From the NCBI GenBank assembly GCA_028023455.1, contig JAQFVV010012416.1:9369967-9433966 (forward strand): a DNA stretch of 64,000 nt, in the 5' to 3' direction. The DNA is from Epiperipatus broadwayi (Eukaryota; Onychophora; Udeonychophora; Euonychophora; Peripatidae). A program made the position numbers and the translations under genes. The notes under the pieces are model-generated. The model worked only from the letters and a program-made list of their open reading frames with translations. It was not told the DNA's origin and ran no database searches. Numbering within the stretch: position 1 is the first letter of the stretch; every line of letters begins with the position of its first letter. Positions 58,570 through 64,000 of the stretch are shown one piece after another.

Positions 58570-59440
58570 AATGCATATATTAAAATATTAATTAAACTAA
58601 TATCTTTATATTTCACTGCATTAAGATTAAGCTTTGTCATTTAGTTTTTAAAATAGAAGGGAAAGACTTTGAATAACATTTTCAAATCTGGACAATAAGT
58701 TTTTTTTATAAAATAATTAGAGATTCTAAAACATGTTTCTAATCCTGATAAAAGTATTAATTATTTTCTATTCGATTTTTTTTTCTTTAATATTAACTTT
58801 CTAAACATGTTTCAATTACCTTCTTATTGTTATACATTTTATAATTTCCAATCATCATGTTTCTCGGTCATTAAATATTTCTGCAAATTTCTTTCTCTAA
58901 TTTCTCTATTTCTTCTTGTCAACTTTTTTTTAGATGGTAACATTTTCCCTTTCCTGGTTAATCTTTCAATTATATCTAAAAAGTATAATATGATTTACTA
59001 GCATAAATTATACAATGCTTTACGACAACAAACTTTATTCTATTTCACTATATTTTCACAAAGATCTTCCATCAAAAGTATTAAAAATGCAAATATTTTG
59101 CAAAAAAAACCCCTTATAATTAAAATTCAGTATAAGTTCAAATTTGCTACATAAATACTATGTATGCTGATATCAGATATCACACACAATAAATGTATTG
59201 AAAACTATAGTAAACTATGCAAAATATCACTTGCAAGTGATTCAGTCAATAACATGTTCAAAGTTGGACAGTTTTAAATTAAAAGCTGACAAATGTATAT
59301 ACTGATATAGAATATTGGTATATAGAAGTTTTCATTGCATATAAATATACACAACATAAATTTCATTGATTTCAATGTTTCTATTAACTGACAGAATTAA
59401 TCAAGATTTTAACAAATATTAGAGATACCTTATTTAATAT
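58570..59440. other. AT-rich noncoding stretch, nothing recognised
   Basis: The frame at 58807-59001 is hydrophobic and low in complexity, with no family resemblance. Confidence 0.45.
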
Positions 59441-59456
59441 TCAATATCATTAACAA

Positions 59457-62207
59457 GAAGAAGAACTGTCTTATATTAAATGGGATATTATTGGACTTTG
59501 TGAAGTTAGAAGAAAAGGTGAAGAGACAATTGATTTAAAAAGTGGACATATATTTTATTATAAAGGCACAAATATTGGAAATACAAGTGGAGTAGGATTC
59601 ATTATAAATAAAAAGTGGAAGAACAATATTGTGGAGATTGATGGTGTATCAGACAGTGGCAAGATTAGTTATACAACTTAATAGCAGATACCAAATGCAG
59701 ATAATTCAGGTTTATGCCCCAACAAGTTCTCATAGTGATGAAGTAGTAGAAGATTTTTATATGGATGTACAAAAGGCTTTTGATCAGAGTAAACAACATT
59801 TTAAAATTGTTATGGGAGACTTTAATTCTAGAATTGGTAAACAAATGAGAGATGAAAGTGCTGTAGGTAATTTTGGTTATGGTAATAGAAATGAGGGAGG
59901 ACATAGACTTGTGGAGTTTGCAGAAAAAGAAAAACTTTATATTATGAATTCTTTTTTTGAGAAAAATGTTAAAAGAAAATGGACATGGAAGCATCCAAAT
60001 GAAGGTACAGCAGAATTGGATTATATTTTGACTAACAGGAAATACATATTTCAAGATTGTAATGTTCTTAATAGATTTAACACAGGAAGTGATCATCGAT
60101 TAGTAAGGTGCAAGATACGTGTTAATGTAAAACTAGAAAGACAAAAATTGTTAAGAAAAACAATATTTACAGTTGATATTCCTAATCTTCAGAAACATTC
60201 TAATGAATTTAAATTAGAACTTACAAATTGGTTTCAAGTATTAGTAGATTTTGAAAATGATTCAGATTTGAATGAAATTAATATGAAAATAACTGATACA
60301 CTTTTAAAAACTGCAACAAAGATAGCTGGTAGAAAAAAGCAGCAATTGACCAATAAAATTTCTACTGAGACTAGAGAATTTATGAAGAAAAGAAGAAACA
60401 TGAAGATATACAAAAATGATGCATTAAAAAGAATTGAATATCTCGAATTTTGTAAAATGGTACGGAAAAGAGTTGAAAATGATATAAGAAAGTATAACCG
60501 TGAACTAGCGAGAAAAGCTGTAGAAGAAAATAAAAGTCTTAAGAATGTAAAACAACATTTTGGTATTGGTAGGAAATTTATATCTGCAATAAGGAAAAAA
60601 GATGGAATTATTACTAAAAAGAGAGATGACATCATGAAATTGGTAGAAATTTTTTATCAAGAATTATATAGTAATAAAAAACAAGTACCTCCTATATTTA
60701 TTACATCTTCCAAATTGCCCAGAATTTTAAATGAAGAAATGAGAAATGCAATTAAATGTATGAAGAAAGGAAAGGCTCCAGGTAATGATGGAATTATAAT
60801 TGATATATTAAAAGAAGCAGGTGAAGAAACAGAAATTTTTTTAGCAAAGTTATATACCAAATGTCTAAATGATAAAGATGTACCAGATGATTGGAAGAAT
60901 GCAGTAATAATATTAATATTTAAAAAAGGTGATAAAGAAGATATTAGAAATTACAGACCTATCAGCCTTTTATCAGTTTTATATAAAAATTTTACCAAGA
61001 TAATTACAACTCGTCTACAGAGAACATTGGATTTCCACCAACCAAGAGAACAAGCTGGATTTAAAAGTGGTTTTAGTACAGTAGATCATATTCAGGTACT
61101 GAGAGAAGTTATAGAAAGGACAAATGAATATGAGATGTCATTATGTTTTGGATTTGTAGATTATGAAAAGGCATTTGATTCTATAAGCATTTCTTCAGTG
61201 ATTAAAGCATTGGATCATCAAGGTATAGATCCGGGATATTGTCATATTTTAAAGAATATTTATAAAAATGCAACAGCAATAATTAGATTACATAATGATA
61301 CTGGGAAAGTCAACATTGAGAAAGGTGTAAGACAAGGTGACTCCATATCTCCAAAACTTTTTGCAGCAGTGCTGCAAGAAGTATTTTGTGGTTTAAAATG
61401 GTAAACTAAAGGAGTGAAAGTAAATGGAGATTATTTAAGTCATTTAGATTTCGCAGATGATGTAGTTGTTTTTGAAAATAATGCTTCAGAGCTGCAGGAA
61501 ATGTTGCAGGAGTTATCAGATGAAAGTAGGAAAGTAGGACAAAAGATAACTGTTAAAAAGACTAAAGTAATGTTTAATCGATTTGCTTAAAATATGAAAA
61601 TAAAGATTGATTATGATGAATTAGAAGAAGTTAACAGTTACAAATACCTTGGTCAGATTATTAATACAGATGGAAACATAATGGAGGAAATTAATCATAG
61701 AATTAAACTTGGTTGGAGTGCTTTTGGTAGAAATAACTTGATACTAAAAGGAAATATGCCTATGTGTTTGAAAAGGGAGGTTTTTAACAAATGTGTTTTA
61801 CCAGTTCTTACTTATGGATCTGAGACTTGGACACTCAATAGAAGAGCAATACAGAGACTTCAGACCACTCAAAGAAGTATGGAGAGATGTATGTTGGGAA
61901 TAACAAGAAGAGATCGAAAATGCAATGTATGGATAAGAGAACAAACAGGTATTACTGACCTCATTGAAAAAATCAATTGAAGTGGAGTTGGGCTGGACAT
62001 ATTGCTAGAAGAGATGATAATAGATGGACAATTGAAATTTTAAACTGGATTCCAAGAGATTGTAAAAGACCCAGAAAGAGAGCACATGTGAGATGGATGG
62101 ATGAAATAAGAAAGTGTGCAGGGGTAATGTGGAGAAGAGAAGCTAAAGATCGGAGATGGATTAAACTTGGAGAGACCTTCATCCTGCAGTGGATTGATAA
62201 TGGTTGA
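59457..62207 (+). pseudogene. RTE endonuclease-reverse transcriptase, interrupted
   Basis: Would encode the APE-type endonuclease and reverse transcriptase that nick the target and copy the element. Frame one (59457-59681) gives EEELSYIKWDIIGLCEVRRK; a shift near 59650-59670 moves into the long frame 59629-61404. There, endonuclease motifs [11 protein letters not shown] (29-38), MGDFNSRIG (62-70), [11 protein letters not shown] and GSDHRLVR (with the catalytic SDH, 154-156) precede RT motifs [20 protein letters not shown] (motif A, from about 509) and [10 protein letters not shown] (motif B, from about 568). Reading on through TAA at 61402-61404, FADD (motif C) follows at 61450-61461, then TAA at 61588-61590, YLGQIINTDG and LTYGSETWTL. 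A small deletion near 61976 shifts the frame into KWSWAGHIARRDDNRWT, ending at 62207. All catalytic motifs survive; three stops or shifts and the missing N-terminus make it inactive in cis. Confidence 0.92.
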
Positions 62208-62221
62208 TAATGATGATGATG
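59457..62221 (+). mobile_element. RTE-clade LINE, nearly complete, with 11-bp target duplication
   Basis: The perfect direct repeat ATCATTAACAA flanks it at 59446-59456 and 62222-62232. It ends in the TGATAATGATGATGATGAT tail typical of RTE elements. The left boundary falls inside the endonuclease domain, so the copy is 5'-truncated, as expected when target-primed reverse transcription stops early. Three decayed relatives lie at 17625-19900 (minus), 34870-43960 (plus, split) and 63375-63880 (minus). This is the youngest-looking one. Confidence 0.93.
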
Positions 62222-62239
62222 ATCATTAACAATAATAAA

Positions 62240-63370
62240 AAATGAAACAAAATAGTTTTAAAAGAATAGGTAAAAATTATCAAAGTAGCATTTTTGCTTA
62301 CCAACCTTCTTTTCAATATATTCTTAAGAAAGAAGTTTTTTTGTTTGTTATTATTATAGGAATTTCTTTATAACTTGTTACCTCAGTTCTTGTTTTAATT
62401 GGACACTTTCCTGAGTCAATTCTTCCTATAAAGACAGAAGTGAGGTTGATAGATTCCAATTTGCTACTAATAATCTAAGTAAATCCTTTGGATTTAAAAT
62501 GATTACATATGATGCAGCTTTTTACAAGCTTAAAATGTAAGCTCTATTCTCTTCTTAAATGGTTGTGGCTTCTTTAAATCATTTGACAAGATAGTTGTCA
62601 AATGATTCAAAAATCTTTAGCTGGTCATTTTTTCTACAAATGTATTGCTCATTAGCCTGAAAGACTATAGCACATACAGCACTGGTTATTAAAGCTATGA
62701 GCTGAGAAATGTTCTGATATCTCTTAAAACAATTAACTTTAAAATTCTTTCTCTAAATTTTCAATCTGAAAGTGCCTTGCATACTGCTTGATTTTAAAAA
62801 CAAATTAATAAGACAATAATGGGATTGTTGCTAAAAACAACACACTTTCAAGTCATTCTCTAATTATCTATACTTGGCAAATTTGTAAATAACAAATTGA
62901 CTCTTACTCATAAAATTTTTAAATTAACAAAGATAAAAATGTCTTAAAATTTGACATTATTAAAAAATAAAATCTTAATCCTCATTAAATTTTACTCATT
63001 TTAAGAAAAAACTGTCGTGTGTGTGTGATATACCTGTAAAAAAATTCAAACTTGCTAATATTAACAAGGAATATTATGGATTATGGGATCAATATGTTAC
63101 TATATATATACAAATAAAACGATACTAAATCAACTCATATTAATTTTTTTAGCAATATGTTTTGAAAGCTAATAAGATAACTGCAACTTACTTCTATCTT
63201 ATTAATAGATTTGATATATATTTGTTCGTAGCAAAGTCTCTATATAATTCTAAAATATTGATTAACCTAGAATAAATCATTTGTTTTCAGATTAATCGAA
63301 GAGTTTTAACACCAGTTGAAAATAATTCATTTGCTGTTTAATGATATTATCAACAAGTAAAAATAACTAC
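62240..63370. other. Noncoding stretch, unrecognised
   Basis: The segment 62380-62760 is less AT-biased, with an inverted CATTTGACAA...TTGTCAAATG hairpin at about 62580-62605. No gene or known repeat recognised. Confidence 0.45.
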
Positions 63371-63374
63371 ATGT

Positions 63375-63880
63375 ACTTATCATCATCATTATCAACCATT
63401 ATCAGTCACTGCAGGATAAAGGCCTCTCCAAGTTCAATCCATCTTCTCCAATTTCTAGCATCTCTTCTCCACATCACACCTGCATACTTTCTTATTTCAT
63501 CCATTCATCTCACATGTATCTTTCTGGGTCTTTTACAATCTCTTGAAATCCAGTTTAAGATTTCATTGTCCATCTATTATCATCTCTTCTAGAAATATGT
63601 CCAGCCCAACTACACTTCAGTTTTTTAATTTTTTCAATGAGGTCAGTAACACCTGTTTGTTCTCTTATCCATATATTGCGTTTTCGATCTCTTCTTGTTA
63701 CTCCCAACATGCATCTCTCCATATTTCTTTGAGTGGTCTGAAGTCTCTGCATTGTTCTTCTATTAAGTGTCCAAGTCTCAGATCCATAAGTAAGAACTGG
63801 TAAAACACATTTATTAAAAACCTGCATTTTCAAACACATAGGCATATTTCCTTTTAGTCTCAAGTTATTTCTACACATAG
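63375..63880 (-). mobile_element. RTE-clade LINE, short 5'-truncated copy
   Basis: On the minus strand this starts at the codons for RNNLRLKGNMPMCLK (near 63878). It runs through VLTYGSETWTLNRRTMQRLQ, IWIREQTGVTDLIEKIKKLK and SWAGHISRRDDNRWT to a TCATCATCATTATC-type tail complement at the left edge. A stop follows at MKS* (63555). It keeps the KKLK residues that the copy at 59457 has lost to a small deletion, which dates that deletion as copy-specific. It lies head-on to the larger RTE copy, about 1.1 kb away. Confidence 0.88.
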
Positions 63881-64000
63881 TAATAATCCTGAAATCACTA
63901 TTTCTGAATGTCAATCTTGAATGATGAATTGATATTGACAAGTATCAGCTGCTGAATAACAAATAACAACTGATGCCTTCGGACTGGCTAAACTTTCTTT

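Noticed and set aside
59665-60096. 143-residue minus-strand frame and the one at 60234-60635
   Set aside because: Both are antisense shadows of the RTE coding region, which has unmistakable endonuclease and RT motifs on the plus strand.

Overview
The window is AT-rich, non-bacterial, repeat-dominated DNA. By eye it is roughly three quarters A+T, with no operons and no tightly packed genes. It contains non-LTR retrotransposons (LINEs), tRNA-derived SINE-like units, hAT and Merlin DNA transposons, minisatellites and many palindromic repeats. This mix points to an invertebrate metazoan nuclear genome. I cannot name the species. I found no complete host protein-coding gene. Almost everything recognisable is mobile or mobile-derived, and the one long intact reading frame is a Merlin transposase at 39499-40383.

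Layout. 1-12.8 kb: AT-rich DNA with two 3'-fragments of one LINE family (LINE-B, 1915-2855 minus and 4850-5793 plus), a possible duplicated first exon (6399-6410, 6812-6820), and tRNA-like repeats including a tandem array (10315-11060). 12811-17259: Merlin-1, with arms of about 1.3-1.5 kb, five 90-bp subterminal repeats in each arm, a perfect 8-bp target duplication and a broken transposase. 17.6-19.9 kb: decayed minus-strand RTE LINE with a nested foldback. 22.7-31.4 kb: palindromic retroposons, a foldback, a 62-bp minisatellite with an 8-unit higher-order repeat (27151-28515), a hAT-type MITE (30069-30899) split by a retroposon called S2 here, and LINE-B debris. 33261-33851: a second hAT derivative that keeps a transposase start. 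34.9-44.0 kb: a decayed plus-strand RTE copy interrupted by a 5.5-kb insertion (37695-43177), inside which sits Merlin-2 (39219-42355). 45-55 kb: further palindromic retroposons, a 3 x 140-bp tandem repeat and a ZBED/hAT transposase pseudogene (52965-53560). 58-64 kb: S2 repeat, a nearly full RTE copy with 11-bp target duplications (59457-62221), and a 5'-truncated RTE 3' end on the other strand (about 63375-63880).

Two things stand out. First, two Merlin elements share the terminus GGTACTT and 8-bp target duplications but differ completely in architecture. Second, there is a family of polar snap-back elements: a palindromic body plus a conserved tail ending in GATCATGTGAT or a close variant. 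Four copies are flanked by target-site duplications of 12-15 bp, which is a signature of retroposition and not of classical foldback DNA transposons. I do not recognise this family. The RTE and LINE-B copies are the visible candidates for supplying retroposition machinery, but that link is inferred only.
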